Source: CAKAHY01 sp963522175
GTDB taxonomy: Bacteria; Bacillota; Clostridia; Lachnospirales; Lachnospiraceae
Direction of reading: 5' to 3'
Length of the DNA stretch: 64,000 bases
NCBI GenBank assembly: GCA_963522175.1
Contig: CAUQXC010000003.1
Span: forward strand, 248,001 to 312,000
Under the pieces are notes generated by a model. That model did no database searches. It was not told the DNA's origin and saw only the letters and a list, made by a program, of their open reading frames with translations. A program made the translations under genes and the position numbers. Of the stretch, positions 35,596 through 45,443 are shown one piece after another; the first letter of the stretch is position 1, and each line of letters starts with the position of its first letter.

Positions 35596-36408
35596 TTATA
35601 AAACATCACTGAAATGCGGTCTTAAATTATTGAATACCTTAAGTCCCACAACAAATAAGATCAAGCTTACAAGCCAAAAATACAGGCTTAAGCCCGGTCT
35701 TTCAAAAAACCAGTTACCCTGCAAAAAACTGTCTCTATAGCCCGTTACTATATAGTATATCGGATTAATCTTCAAAAATCTTTCAAGCCATACATTGTTT
35801 GCGCCGAAAAGCCCCGGATCCCACATTATAGGTGTGAGCCACATACCGAACTGCAAGGATATATTTACTATCTGAGTCATATCTTTGAAAAATACATTGA
35901 CAGCCGAGGTAATGAAGGTCAAAGCCAGTATATACACACTCAAAGCGAAACTGTAGTATAAAACCTGAATCCATGTAGGCATAGGAAGCCTGCCGTAAGC
36001 CAAAAATACGCTTATCATGATTATTACAAATATGGCATGCACCATGAGATGAGAAACCAATTTGATAACCGGAAGTATCTGCACATTAAAAACAACTTTT
36101 TTAACCAGATAATTATACTCTCCGAGACAAGATGTTCCTCCGCTCATAGCTTCATTAAAGAAAAACCACGGAACTATGCCGGGAATAAGCCAAAGTACAT
36201 AAGGCGTCCCCGGAACCGGAGGCACACTCTTAAATCCCAGCTGAAAAATCGCAAAATATATGATTACCGTAACTATGGGTTGTACGAACATCCATGTAAC
36301 ACCGAAATAAGACCCTACAAAGCGTTTTCTGAAATCCGCCTTTGCCAGATCGAAAATAAACTGTCTTTTTGTATATATATCTTTTAAAAGAGATAAACTG
36401 TCTTTCAT
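35596..36408 (-). CDS. Polysaccharide ABC exporter permease (Wzm/TagG-like)
   Basis: This 270-residue ABC-2 permease has six hydrophobic segments and typical marks (FRKRFVGSYFGVTWMFVQP near the N-terminus and FGMWLTPIMWDP later). It forms the channel for an undecaprenyl-linked glycan such as a rhamnan or teichoic-type polymer. It lies between rfbC and the ATPase gene with gaps of eight and ten bases. Confidence 0.92.
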   Translation of the reverse strand: MKDSLSLLKDIYTKRQFIFDLAKADFRKRFVGSYFGVTWMFVQPIVTVIIYFAIFQLGFKSVPPVPGTPYVLWLIPGIVPWFFFNEAMSGGTSCLGEYNYLVKKVVFNVQILPVIKLVSHLMVHAIFVIIMISVFLAYGRLPMPTWIQVLYYSFALSVYILALTFITSAVNVFFKDMTQIVNISLQFGMWLTPIMWDPGLFGANNVWLERFLKINPIYYIVTGYRDSFLQGNWFFERPGLSLYFWLVSLILFVVGLKVFNNLRPHFSDVL

Positions 36409-36416
36409 TCTTTCTC

Positions 36417-36974
36417 CTACTCAAAATAAAAGCCGTCTTTTAATCCGGGCCATTTTTTGTCTTTTTCGGATATATTAAGGTTCATATCCTCGCTTATAGG
36501 CCAGTTTATACCTATATCCTTGTCATCCCACATTAGTCCGCCTTCATCGCCCGCTCTGTAGAAATCCGTACATTTATATGCAAATTCGGCTTCCTCGCTC
36601 AAAACGAGAAATCCGTGTGCAAAGCCCTCCGGTATGTAGAACTGCTTTTTATTTTCGGCACTTAAAATCAAACCGTAATGCTCGCCGAAGGTCTTTGAAT
36701 TTTTTCTCAAATCCACGGCAACATCAAAAACTTCGCCTTTTATTACTCTTACAAGCTTTCCTTGAGGATGTGTCTTTTGAAAATGAAGGCCTCTTAGAAC
36801 TCCTCTGACGGACATAGACTGGTTGTCCTGAACAAATACCATATCAAGTCCCTCTTCTTTAAAGTCATTTTGATTGTATGTTTCCATAAAGTATCCTCTG
36901 TCATCCGGAAATACCTTAGGCTCTATAACGCAAAGTCCGTCTATTTTACATCTTGTAACACTTATCTTACTCAT
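36417..36974 (-). CDS. rfbC: dTDP-4-dehydrorhamnose 3,5-epimerase
   Basis: The 185-residue cupin enzyme has VIEPKVFPDDRGYFMETYNQ, the catalytic-His segment RGLHFQKTHPQGKLVRV, and the later FYIPEGFAHGFLVLS. It makes the dTDP-4-keto-L-rhamnose used for rhamnose polymers. ATG 36974 (MSKISVTRC) has GAGGAG seven bases upstream. RfbA, B and D are not adjacent, so the rest of the pathway must be elsewhere. It heads the glycan export operon. Confidence 0.93.
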   Translation of the reverse strand: MSKISVTRCKIDGLCVIEPKVFPDDRGYFMETYNQNDFKEEGLDMVFVQDNQSMSVRGVLRGLHFQKTHPQGKLVRVIKGEVFDVAVDLRKNSKTFGEHYGLILSAENKKQFYIPEGFAHGFLVLSEEAEFAYKCTDFYRAGDEGGLMWDDKDIGINWPISEDMNLNISEKDKKWPGLKDGFYFE

Positions 36975-37070
36975 TACTTTTCTCCTCATAATTTACTAAA
37001 TTTATATTCTAACATATATAGGTTAGTAATTCCACATTTTAAGGGGATAAATTTCACAGCTTTTTTAAAA

Positions 37071-37101
37071 GAAAAAAGCGGACGCTAAAAGTGCCGTCCG
37101 C
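37071..37101 (-). terminator. Terminator after galK
   Basis: On the minus strand GCGGACG and CGTCCGC form a stem with a ten-base loop, followed by TTTTTTC. It lies 20 bases beyond the galK stop and separates galK from rfbC. Confidence 0.9.
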
Positions 37102-37122
37102 AATCATTTATAGTACAAAAAA

Positions 37123-38412
37123 TTATATATAGTCGTTAACGCATATAGAACCGAGAGGTCTTATATTCATGATATAAGCACTTCCCTTTCCCTGCAGTTT
37201 CTCTATCATTTCAACATACTCGTCGAGTAAAGAATTAGGCAATATAGCCATGATAACACCGGCAAAGCCTCCGCCGTGAACTCTACAGGTTCCGTCCTTT
37301 TTCTCTTTTATAAACTTCTCAGTCAAAGCTAAGGTAACGGTAATACCCTGTTCGGACGGAGCGGCGTTCGTATAACAATTTTGGAGATACTTCCATGAAG
37401 AATTTCCGCTTTCCGCCACCAGCTCGAAGAATTCCTTAAAATTTCCGCCCTCAAGCGCTTTAACAATGCCGTCAACTCTCTTATTTTCATCAAAAAAGTG
37501 TATGGCTCTCATTATAGCTCTGTCCCCGGCAACTTCTCTTATTTTTGAAATATTCTCATAAAATTCCTTCTCGTCAATCTGCGCAAGGACTTCTTTTCCG
37601 AAATACTTTGCAACCGCCTTCATTTCCTGAGGAATAGATGAGTAATCCGCCGACAGGTCGGCATGCCCTTTACCTGTTTGAACTATTACAAGAGAGTAAT
37701 CCGTAGTTCCGAAGTCAAAATCAACTTTTCTTATCTCCGGCTTTTCCGGATTTAAAAAGTCGATATTTATGAGACCTCCGTAAGCACAGCACATCTGGTC
37801 AAGCAAACCGCTCTGCTTATCCCAATAAACATTTTCCGCATACTTACTTATATGCGCATAGGTTACAACATCGAGCTTTCCTTCATTAAACAAGGTATTT
37901 ATTATTTGACAGATTAAGGTTTCAAAAGCCGCCGACGAGCTCACTCCCGCACTTGCAATTACGTTACTTGTTATATAAGCATCAAAACCGCCTACCTTAA
38001 AGCCTCTTTCCTTAAATCCGTTCAAGATACCTTTGATAAGGTCCACCGTTCCCGCCTTTTTATCGGAAGGTCTTAAATCCTTTAAATCAACACTGAACTT
38101 TTGGTTGAAGGATTCGCTCACTATATTTACAAAATCGGAATCATTTTTAGCCGCCGCACATACACAGTCAAGGTTAATACTTGCTCCAAGAACCTTTCCG
38201 TGATTGTGATCTGTGTGATTTCCGCTTATTTCACTCCTTCCCGGTGATGAAAAAAGCAAAATATCCTTCTCGGAAAAATCTTTTTCAAAGCCTTCAACAA
38301 CAGAAAGATACCTCTGTAATTGAACAGGAACAGTTTCCTTTCCGTATAATCTCGCGAAGAAATCTTTTGCTTTCTGTGTTTGTAACTCCGCCTTTGTACT
38401 AACTATATCCAT
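37123..38412 (-). CDS. galK: Galactokinase
   Basis: GalK phosphorylates galactose in the Leloir pathway. The 429-residue GHMP kinase has the signature SPGRSEISGNHTDHN, the ATP loop ASAGVSSSAAFETLI and the C-terminal CRVHGGGFAGVIMAIL. An AGGAGAC site precedes the ATG. galT and galE are not adjacent. It follows degV with a 21-base gap and is probably cotranscribed with it. Confidence 0.95.
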   Translation of the reverse strand: MDIVSTKAELQTQKAKDFFARLYGKETVPVQLQRYLSVVEGFEKDFSEKDILLFSSPGRSEISGNHTDHNHGKVLGASINLDCVCAAAKNDSDFVNIVSESFNQKFSVDLKDLRPSDKKAGTVDLIKGILNGFKERGFKVGGFDAYITSNVIASAGVSSSAAFETLICQIINTLFNEGKLDVVTYAHISKYAENVYWDKQSGLLDQMCCAYGGLINIDFLNPEKPEIRKVDFDFGTTDYSLVIVQTGKGHADLSADYSSIPQEMKAVAKYFGKEVLAQIDEKEFYENISKIREVAGDRAIMRAIHFFDENKRVDGIVKALEGGNFKEFFELVAESGNSSWKYLQNCYTNAAPSEQGITVTLALTEKFIKEKKDGTCRVHGGGFAGVIMAILPNSLLDEYVEMIEKLQGKGSAYIMNIRPLGSICVNDYI

Positions 38413-38433
38413 TCCGTCTCCTATCCCGACAGC

Positions 38434-39279
38434 TTAACCTATACCTATGACTATACCGCCATCCCCCGCATATACGGTAGCAACTCCCATAGCGCCGGTA
38501 ATAAGAACGTCCTTGAACTTGTCCGCTTTTTTAAATGCTTCCGCCACAAGTAAGGCTCTATCACGGTTATTAACCTCCGTGATAGCCACTATCTTGTCTT
38601 TTGCAAATTCTCCCGCTTCTTTGACCGCTATATCCACCATTTTTAAAAGTGCCTTGTTGATGCCTCTTGCCTGGTCGATCTTAACTATCTTACCGCCTAT
38701 GGCACCCATGATAGGCTTTATATTAAGAGTGGTGGCAAAAAATGCCGTAAGTCCTGTCAATCTGCCATTTTTTCTAAGTGTATCCAAATTTTCAAGAACA
38801 AAATAAGTTTTCATCTCATCCCTGAACTTTGTTATTCTATCACATATTTCCTCAAATGGTAAGTCCAATTCGCATAATCTTAAAAGCTCCAAAATTATTC
38901 TGTACTGAGCCGCACTTGCAGAATGTGATGACAAAACAAATATATTTTTTTTCTTTCCGTTTTCCTCTTCATAAAGGCTTTTTCCCAAAACGGCACTCTG
39001 ATAGGTTCCCGACAAATGCTCGGATATGGTTACCACAAACACATTCTCCGCCTCACCCTCGTAAGACTTCTTAAAAAGCTCCGGGGAAGGACAAGCTGTC
39101 TTCGGTCCTACACTTGATTTTGCAACTTTATCTATAAAAAGCTTTTGATCAAAGCTTTCATCATCCAAAATTTGGTAATCACCGACCTGTAAAGTGAGCG
39201 GTACTATTTCAATGCAATCATTCTTTTTCATTATATCGTCCAAATCTGAACAACTGTCTCCAATTATCTTATATCTCAT
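38434..39279 (-). CDS. DegV-family fatty-acid-binding protein
   Basis: The 281-residue protein begins with the DegV pattern YKIIGDSCSDLD and contains TACPSPELFKKSYEG, VVTISEHLSGTYQSA and GRLTGLTAFFATTLNIKP. DegV proteins bind fatty acids, and FakB members hand them to the kinase FakA. No fakA is close by, so the specific role is uncertain. A near-perfect promoter lies just upstream. Confidence 0.9.
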   Translation of the reverse strand: MRYKIIGDSCSDLDDIMKKNDCIEIVPLTLQVGDYQILDDESFDQKLFIDKVAKSSVGPKTACPSPELFKKSYEGEAENVFVVTISEHLSGTYQSAVLGKSLYEEENGKKKNIFVLSSHSASAAQYRIILELLRLCELDLPFEEICDRITKFRDEMKTYFVLENLDTLRKNGRLTGLTAFFATTLNIKPIMGAIGGKIVKIDQARGINKALLKMVDIAVKEAGEFAKDKIVAITEVNNRDRALLVAEAFKKADKFKDVLITGAMGVATVYAGDGGIVIGIG

Positions 39280-39318
39280 AACTCTCTCCGTATAATATAG
39301 TTTTTAAAACTATGTTTA

Positions 39319-39347
39319 ATTATAATCCAAATGATATATACTGTCAA
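39319..39347 (-). promoter_or_regulatory. Consensus sigma-70 promoter for degV-galK
   Basis: On the minus strand TTGACA, a 17-base spacer and TATAAT are all perfect consensus. The start falls near 39312, about 33 bases before the degV ATG. Confidence 0.9.
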
Positions 39348-39441
39348 TTAATTCTATGGCTTTGTACAGCTTATTATTTGTTGTTTTTACGGCAATAGTA
39401 TGATACATTAGTACAATACACTTTTTTGAGGAGATAGTTTA

Positions 39442-40803
39442 ATGTTATTGTATTTGGAAAACATCTTAAAAAATATAAGTTCTTTTATTTGGGGTCCCCC
39501 CATGCTTGTCCTGCTTATAGGCTGTCATATATTTTTGACTTTCAGATTAAAGTTCATTCAAAAATATATAGCTAAGGCAATAAAGCTTTCAGTTGTAAAT
39601 GACGATGAAAGCCACGGAGACATAAATCAATTCGGTTCTCTGGCGACAGCACTTGCAGCTACTATAGGTACGGGAAATATCATAGGCGTTTCCACCGCAA
39701 TTGCTCTGGGCGGTCCCGGTGCCGTTTTTTGGACATGGATTACCGGAATTTTAGGTATGTCCACAAAATATGCCGAAAGCCTTCTATCAATGCAGTACAG
39801 GCAAAAAAATGAGTTGGGTAATTTTGTCGGAGGGCCTATGTATGTACTTGAAAAAGGGCTTAATATGAAGCCTCTCGGCATATTGTTTGCAGTCTTTACC
39901 GCTTTGGCAACCTTCGGTACCGGCTGCGCCATACAGTCAAAAGCCATAGCGGAAATAATAGATTTCACCTTCAGTTTTCCGACATGGATAAGCGGCATTA
40001 TAATTACCGCTTGTACGGCTCTTGTGGTTTTGGGAGGGGTTAAAAATATTTCAAGGGTCTGCGAAAAGCTGGTTCCTTTTATGGCTTTATTTTATGTAAG
40101 TGCAAGCCTTGTTATATTATTTATAAACTTAAGATATATTCCCTAAACAATCACAACTATTGTAAAGTCGGCTTTTACAGCTCGTGCCGCAGGTGCCGGA
40201 TTTATAGGAAGCACACTTATAAGCGCGGCAAGATACGGCGTTTCAAGAGGGCTTTTCTCAAATGAGTCCGGACTGGGTACCGCCCCCATCGTCAGTGCAA
40301 GCGCAAAATCAAAAAACAGCGTCAGACAGGCTCTCGTTTCTATGAGCGGAACCTTTTGGGACACTGTTGTGGTCTGTGCTATGACAGGACTCGTTTTAGT
40401 AAGCTCCATCATCAAAAATCCGGCAATTTTTTCCGGTGTTGAAAATGATAAGATTACGGGACTTGCTTTTCAAAATCTCGGATTTTCAGGAAGTGTGATA
40501 TTGGCGGTTTCCCTCAGCATCTTCGCTTTTACTACCATACTTGGCTGGTGCTTTTACGGGGAGCGTTGTATTGAGTATCTTTTCGGAGTCAAAGCTATTA
40601 AGTATTATCGTATAATATTTTTATTTACCTCGTTTCTCGGAACCGTTGCTTCTTTGAACATAATTTGGAGCTTTTCAGACATAACAAACGGGCTTATGGC
40701 TTTTCCGAATATTTTATCCCTGATTTTACTTTCCCCTATGATAGTTAAAAAAACAAAATACTTCTTGTGGGAAAACAGACTTGACGAAAAAGAACAAACT
40801 TAG
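39442..40803 (+). pseudogene. Sodium:alanine symporter (AGCS family), interrupted by one in-frame stop
   Basis: A single continuous frame of 454 codons contains a TAA at 40144-40146. Before it the protein shows the AGCS signatures TALAATIGTGNIIGVSTAIA and GGPMYVLEKGLN. After it the same frame resumes with IVKSAFTARAAGAGFIGS and SNESGLGTAPIVSASAKS. No frame shift is needed, so one base change such as CAA to TAA explains it. A GAGGAG site precedes the ATG. Only the first five or so membrane helices would be made, so transport should be lost unless the stop is read through or is a sequence error. Confidence 0.88.
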
Positions 40804-40814
40804 GAGATTAACAC

Positions 40815-41360
40815 ATGAAATACTTTGAAAAAGTAAAATTAAAAGATAACAGAGATTGTATTTTAAGAACCCCGGAAAATTCCGATGCCGAAAATGTACT
40901 TGCTTTATTTGTGAAAATGCTCGGACAAAGCGATAATCTGGCTCTGTATCCGGAAGAAAACACCTTCAGCCTCGGAGATGAAAAGGATTTTTTAGCAGAA
41001 AAAAGCAACAGTCATAATTCCATATATTTATGCGCTTTTGTTGATGACGTCCTGGTCGGCGGTGCCGATTTTTGGCCATTATCCTCTACGATAAAAACAA
41101 GACACCGTGCAAATTTCGGCATATCCGTTGATAAGTCTTATCACAACCTCGGAATAGGCAAGGCTCTTACCAAGGCTTGCATAAAATGTGCCAAAGAAGC
41201 CGGCTACCTGCAACTGGAGCTTCAGGTAATAACGAGCAACACTTCCGCTATCGCACTTTATAAAGACCTCGGTTTCGTGGAGTTCGGAAGAAATCCGAAG
41301 GGCTTTTTAACAAAGACAAAGGAGTGGCAGGAGCTTATTTACATGAGACTTGAACTCTAA
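40815..41360 (+). CDS. GNAT-family N-acetyltransferase
   Basis: The 181-residue protein has the acetyl-CoA loop in SYHNLGIGKALTKACIKCAK and the late strand QVITSNTSAIALYKDLGFVE. These are the usual GNAT motifs A and B. The substrate is unknown. An AGGAGA site precedes the ATG, 11 bases after the symporter frame, so the two were one operon. Confidence 0.88.
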   Translation: MKYFEKVKLKDNRDCILRTPENSDAENVLALFVKMLGQSDNLALYPEENTFSLGDEKDFLAEKSNSHNSIYLCAFVDDVLVGGADFWPLSSTIKTRHRANFGISVDKSYHNLGIGKALTKACIKCAKEAGYLQLELQVITSNTSAIALYKDLGFVEFGRNPKGFLTKTKEWQELIYMRLEL

Positions 41361-41382
41361 TATAAAGAGTCGTCAGCTTACA

Positions 41383-41428
41383 GGCTCTTCCGAAATCAGA
41401 CTTTATGACTGATACGGAAGAGCTTTTT
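41383..41428 (+). terminator. Terminator after the GNAT gene
   Basis: GGCTCTTCCG and CGGAAGAGC flank a loop with a smaller inner repeat (ATCAG/CTGAT) and are followed by TTTTT. It lies 25 bases beyond the stop and also sits between two convergent units. Confidence 0.88.
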
Positions 41429-41477
41429 AAAATTTTTTCTCAACCAATAGGTTTTGAATCTTAATTTTAAAACATCA

Positions 41478-42269
41478 CTATCTACTTTTTAATAATTCTA
41501 TAAACTCCTTTTCCAGCGGCTCCCACTCCGTATTTCTATTATCAGGCAGTGTTTCAGCCAGTGACTTATAATATTTTAACTTCTTTTCAATATACCTGTT
41601 AATTGCCTCAATCTTCAAAGCCTTTTTAGTTTCCGACATCCTTATCTTTTTTGCCAGCAAGTCCTCTACGGCACCCTTCATATCAGCCTCAAGAACAGAA
41701 TTACATAATTCCTCAAACAGTACCAGTGGCGGGCATTTTCTTTCTTCTATCCATTTGCAGGCAAGAATAGGTCTCAACACATAAAAATATTTTTTATAAT
41801 TCACCATATCCTCACATAGATACTGATGATAATTCTTATCCGCTGTACCATAATAATGGTACAGCGCCGACTTACAGACAAAGTATTTGCAGGCAACATT
41901 GTTATAAATTTTTTCCCATTCATTTGTTGTATAGTATACTATCGGAGAATTACTCCACTCGAATAGTGTAGCATTGAATTTATGAAAAAGCTTCAATGCC
42001 TTCGTTATATCCCATCCATTGATGTCAAACACTTCGTTTAATTCCCAATCAATAAAATCCTTATTCTCACGAAGTGACAAATAAAAGCTTTTATTACGCA
42101 CATAGATAAATCTCACATCATAGTCGCTGTCAGGTGAAGCAAATCCCCATGCTCTGCTTCCGGATTCAATTGCATGTAAAACTTTTATATTCTCTTTTTC
42201 CTCTATTTCTCTTATTTTCAGGAGAACAAGTTCTTTTATATTTCCCTTAAAATTCTCATATCTCATCAT
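41478..42269 (-). CDS. RlaP-like nucleotidyltransferase (PF10127), first of a pair
   Basis: The 263-residue protein carries the polymerase-beta-type nucleotidyltransferase motif GSRAWGFASPDSDYDVRFIY near residue 38, with the two metal-binding Asp residues. Helical segments follow, including KYFYVLRPILACKWIEE. PF10127 proteins (YcgL/RlaP) are proposed to act in RNA repair or tRNA end modification. The gene overlaps the second member of the pair by 14 bases. Its exact substrate is unknown. Confidence 0.8.
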   Translation of the reverse strand: MMRYENFKGNIKELVLLKIREIEEKENIKVLHAIESGSRAWGFASPDSDYDVRFIYVRNKSFYLSLRENKDFIDWELNEVFDINGWDITKALKLFHKFNATLFEWSNSPIVYYTTNEWEKIYNNVACKYFVCKSALYHYYGTADKNYHQYLCEDMVNYKKYFYVLRPILACKWIEERKCPPLVLFEELCNSVLEADMKGAVEDLLAKKIRMSETKKALKIEAINRYIEKKLKYYKSLAETLPDNRNTEWEPLEKEFIELLKSR

Positions 42270-43278
42270 GAATCACTCTCTCATTTATTGTCATTACCAA
42301 TTCCTGAATGTTTTTCATATCGGGCTCATCAGGAAAATCTGTATTTTCAGATGCATAATCCAAACGCTTTTCATAATCTGCCAAAATATCATAAAAACCA
42401 TCCGCAAAAGTTCCGTCTTCTTTCCTATATTTTCCTAAGCGAATATCCATCAACAAATCATGTTCCTTTTTTCTATGTGTATTGATTTCACTCTTTTCCA
42501 ATATATCCGTAGCCGTCATAAATACCCTTATAAGGTGCATTGCATGCTTATCCAAATGAAAATCCTCTTTCTTTTTGTTTCTCTTTACAACTTTTTCATA
42601 ATCTTTTACAACATTAGACATAACATTCCGGATACTTATATAATCTCTTAACGGATAATGCTTCAAATTTGCATTAACAAATATCTCCGTCTCAAACTCA
42701 GGATTAACCGCCTTGTCAATAAAGATTTCAAAGCTTCCATTCTCAAAGCTCCTATATTCGGAATTAAAACCACGTATTGCATTCTTTACGGAATTTAAAA
42801 TATGCCACTCCTTCTTACTCTGCAAAAATGTATCCCTAGCTAAAGCATTCTGTAGTTTCCTGAACTGTGCATTCGCATAAGCTCGAAATGACCGAATAAC
42901 TCTTTTTGATAAAAACAACTTTTTATTATCAAGAAGCATCTGCCCTATATCATTAAGGTAAAGATAATTCTTCGGTGCAAGTCCCAATAACTCTATTGCA
43001 TTCGGATTGCAACCAAGAAGCAAATTGACCATTTTATTAAATGCATAAATAACCGTATCTGTATTATCATCTTCGTACTGCTCAAAATGTGTCAACCCTA
43101 TAAGATCTGATTTTTGATTGAGAGTAATTCCTCTTATGTCTATATCGCTGCCATCTATATTTGTCCCATAAGCATAACTTCCTGCAAGTCCAAGAAGTAT
43201 TACATGCTTGCCAAGGTGCTCATTATCGTTTATAAAAGTATATTCAGGTTTATTTAAAATCTTTTTATAGTCAATCAC
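42256..43278 (-). CDS. RlaP-like nucleotidyltransferase (PF10127), second of a pair
   Basis: The 340-residue protein has the variant motif GSYAYGTNIDGSDIDIRGIT near residue 34. The rest is helical, with YANAQFRKLQNAL and HLDKHAMHLIRVFMTATDIL. The start codon is GTG behind GAGGGGG. It shares the fold and motif of the downstream gene but little other sequence, so the two are diverged partners and not a recent duplication. Confidence 0.8.
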   Translation of the reverse strand: MIDYKKILNKPEYTFINDNEHLGKHVILLGLAGSYAYGTNIDGSDIDIRGITLNQKSDLIGLTHFEQYEDDNTDTVIYAFNKMVNLLLGCNPNAIELLGLAPKNYLYLNDIGQMLLDNKKLFLSKRVIRSFRAYANAQFRKLQNALARDTFLQSKKEWHILNSVKNAIRGFNSEYRSFENGSFEIFIDKAVNPEFETEIFVNANLKHYPLRDYISIRNVMSNVVKDYEKVVKRNKKKEDFHLDKHAMHLIRVFMTATDILEKSEINTHRKKEHDLLMDIRLGKYRKEDGTFADGFYDILADYEKRLDYASENTDFPDEPDMKNIQELVMTINERVIHDEI

Positions 43279-43292
43279 TATACCCCCTCGCT

Positions 43293-45419
43293 TTACTCAA
43301 TCTGAATTGTCTCTTTTACGGAATATGTACCCTTATCATCATAACGCATGACAGCCGCTTTAAAATAGAATCTTTTATCCTTTACATTCATTTCTTCCGC
43401 CGTTTTCCTGTATCCGTTGTAATAGTCGATAAGCTTGACGGGAGTAACGGTGACGTCCTTTGAATCAAAATTCAATATTCCGTATGTGGCTTCCTTATCA
43501 AAATAAATACTTCCTCTGTAAATAGTGAAAACCATAAAATTTATGCCTTTTCCGTCATAACACCTCAAAGCATACCTATTGTCGCCTGCGCTTTTTACAA
43601 ACTTGAATTCTATATCAGGATACTTGTTTTGCTTTAAAGCTACACATTCTCCCCTGAATCTCTCGTTATAGCCCTCATGACCTACCACGGTAAGAGTCAA
43701 ATTAATGCCTTTTAAGGTGAAGCTGTCTCCCTCCTTTAAGCTCTCCACATCTTCGCTTGCATAAATTTGATCCGCGCTCAATATCATATTTGTCAACTCA
43801 TACACTTCTTCTCTTTCTATAAGCTCCGTCTCGGCACTTCCGTTAAAAGCATTAAATTCCTCCATTCCGGTAGGATAAGCGACACTGCTCATACTAATCA
43901 TAGAATCGGCGAAAAATTCCAAATTTTCTTTGTAAGGGGCAACAAAGCTTGAGACCTTTCCGTCTTTCCCCAAAAACTTTCCGTCAAAAGAAAATTCCTC
44001 ACAAAGCATGTGCCCATCCTCGGCAAAGCAATAATCTTCTCCGTCTATATTTTTCCATCCGTCCTTATAAAGCTCACCGTTTTCATCATAATAATATGTC
44101 CTTGTCATAAGGTAATCCTTCTTGTCCGGGTTATATATATCGCTCGGATGATCAAAGCTTAGCCAAGCCCTGTTTTCCGGTCCGGGGTCAAAAAAGACCT
44201 CTTCATCTCCCAAGCTGCCGTCACTTCCTATACTTCTTTTATACATAGGGCTTTGGCGCAGACTTGCAAACTTATCACCGTAGCTTGCAGGGTTTAATAC
44301 ATCAAATAAATCCTCATAACCATAATATAAATTACCTTCATTTATACTTACTCTGCTTGCCTTATTGCTTACAATGTAAGGATTCTCCCCGTTAAGCTCA
44401 CATTTATATAAAACCCCTTTTGTAGACTCTTTCATGGAATCGGAAGTCACAAGTAAAAAAAGGCTGTCATTGTATACCGAAGGCTCAATTCTACTTGCCC
44501 ATTCTTCGGAAGGCTTAAATAAAAGCTCATCATTTTTTCCGTCAAGATTTACCTTTCTTAATACAGGAGCTGCTTCTTCCCCTTCTCGGGAAACATAATA
44601 AACGGCTCCTTTATAAATCGTAAATACATCTGCTTTAAAATCTTTAATTATCAGCTCCGTCTGCGTATTTTCCTCATTAAGCTTTTTAAGCCCCTCTTCA
44701 TCCTTAAAATAAATTCCTTGCTTCGTAACATTTACACAGGCATAGCCTATATAAGGGCTGCTAGGTATGTTATAAAGCTCTCTTATCTCCTTTTTTTCTA
44801 TGTTCAGAGAACAAATATCCGTGGTGGCTTCTCTATCCTTTTTATAAGAAAAATAAAGTTTCCCATCATACACATTTTCCAATATGAAGGTACCTACATC
44901 GATATCAAAAGATAAAAGTAACTCCTCCCCGCTTCCGTCGGTTTTCACTTTGTAAAGACCGGATGTCCCCGGCTCATCCATATTATTTATACTGTCCGAA
45001 TAATATATATATCCCTCATGATAAAACATAGCCATAGGAGAAGCTTCCGATATCTTCTTAATATTCCCTTTATCATCCATTGCATACAGCCTTTTTGCAT
45101 CATAAGGATTCTTAAAAAACAAATTCTTGGAGTCGCTCACGGTCTCGCAACCTGTAAGTGCATTTGAGGCCGGTCCCGAATCGCACAAGCTGCTTATCTC
45201 CGACGACCTTTTATCTTTTTGAAATAATGTAGCTTTGCTGAAAAATCTAAATGCAAATGTAAAACAGACCGCAACTAAAAGTAATCCCGCTATGCCTATT
45301 ATTATCTTTATTTTAGGCTTCCTGTCACTGTAAGAATACCCATCATACAGCATACAACCACATTCGACACAAAAATCCTCGCCTTTTTTATTATTTTTCC
45401 CGCAATTTTGGCAAATCAT
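43293..45419 (-). CDS. Zinc-ribbon membrane protein with DUF5050-like beta-propeller and cell-wall-binding-like repeat
   Basis: The 708-residue protein starts with a zinc ribbon (CQNCGKNNKKGEDFCVECG), followed by a transmembrane helix at about residues 36-60. A long extracellular part follows with repeated YY/LYY-type blades (IYYSDSINNMDEPGTSGLYK, IYKGAVYYVSREGE), as in DUF5050 propellers. Around residue 470 a choline-binding-like repeat appears (DGWKNIDGEDYCFAEDGHM). The C-terminal 200 residues are unassigned. It is probably a surface sensor or structural protein. A GGAGGAAG site precedes the ATG. Confidence 0.78.
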   Translation of the reverse strand: MICQNCGKNNKKGEDFCVECGCMLYDGYSYSDRKPKIKIIIGIAGLLLVAVCFTFAFRFFSKATLFQKDKRSSEISSLCDSGPASNALTGCETVSDSKNLFFKNPYDAKRLYAMDDKGNIKKISEASPMAMFYHEGYIYYSDSINNMDEPGTSGLYKVKTDGSGEELLLSFDIDVGTFILENVYDGKLYFSYKKDREATTDICSLNIEKKEIRELYNIPSSPYIGYACVNVTKQGIYFKDEEGLKKLNEENTQTELIIKDFKADVFTIYKGAVYYVSREGEEAAPVLRKVNLDGKNDELLFKPSEEWASRIEPSVYNDSLFLLVTSDSMKESTKGVLYKCELNGENPYIVSNKASRVSINEGNLYYGYEDLFDVLNPASYGDKFASLRQSPMYKRSIGSDGSLGDEEVFFDPGPENRAWLSFDHPSDIYNPDKKDYLMTRTYYYDENGELYKDGWKNIDGEDYCFAEDGHMLCEEFSFDGKFLGKDGKVSSFVAPYKENLEFFADSMISMSSVAYPTGMEEFNAFNGSAETELIEREEVYELTNMILSADQIYASEDVESLKEGDSFTLKGINLTLTVVGHEGYNERFRGECVALKQNKYPDIEFKFVKSAGDNRYALRCYDGKGINFMVFTIYRGSIYFDKEATYGILNFDSKDVTVTPVKLIDYYNGYRKTAEEMNVKDKRFYFKAAVMRYDDKGTYSVKETIQIE

Positions 45420-45443
45420 ACTCCTACTTCCTCCTCACAGTTT

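Noticed and set aside
39442..40803. Two separate transporter genes split at 40146.
   Set aside because: The reading frame is identical on both sides of the TAA, and the second part lacks a start and ribosome site at its beginning. One interrupted gene fits better.
44718..44915. Possible plus-strand small gene inside the zinc-ribbon gene.
   Set aside because: The opposite strand is a continuous, well-initiated 708-residue protein, and the small frame has no ribosome site.
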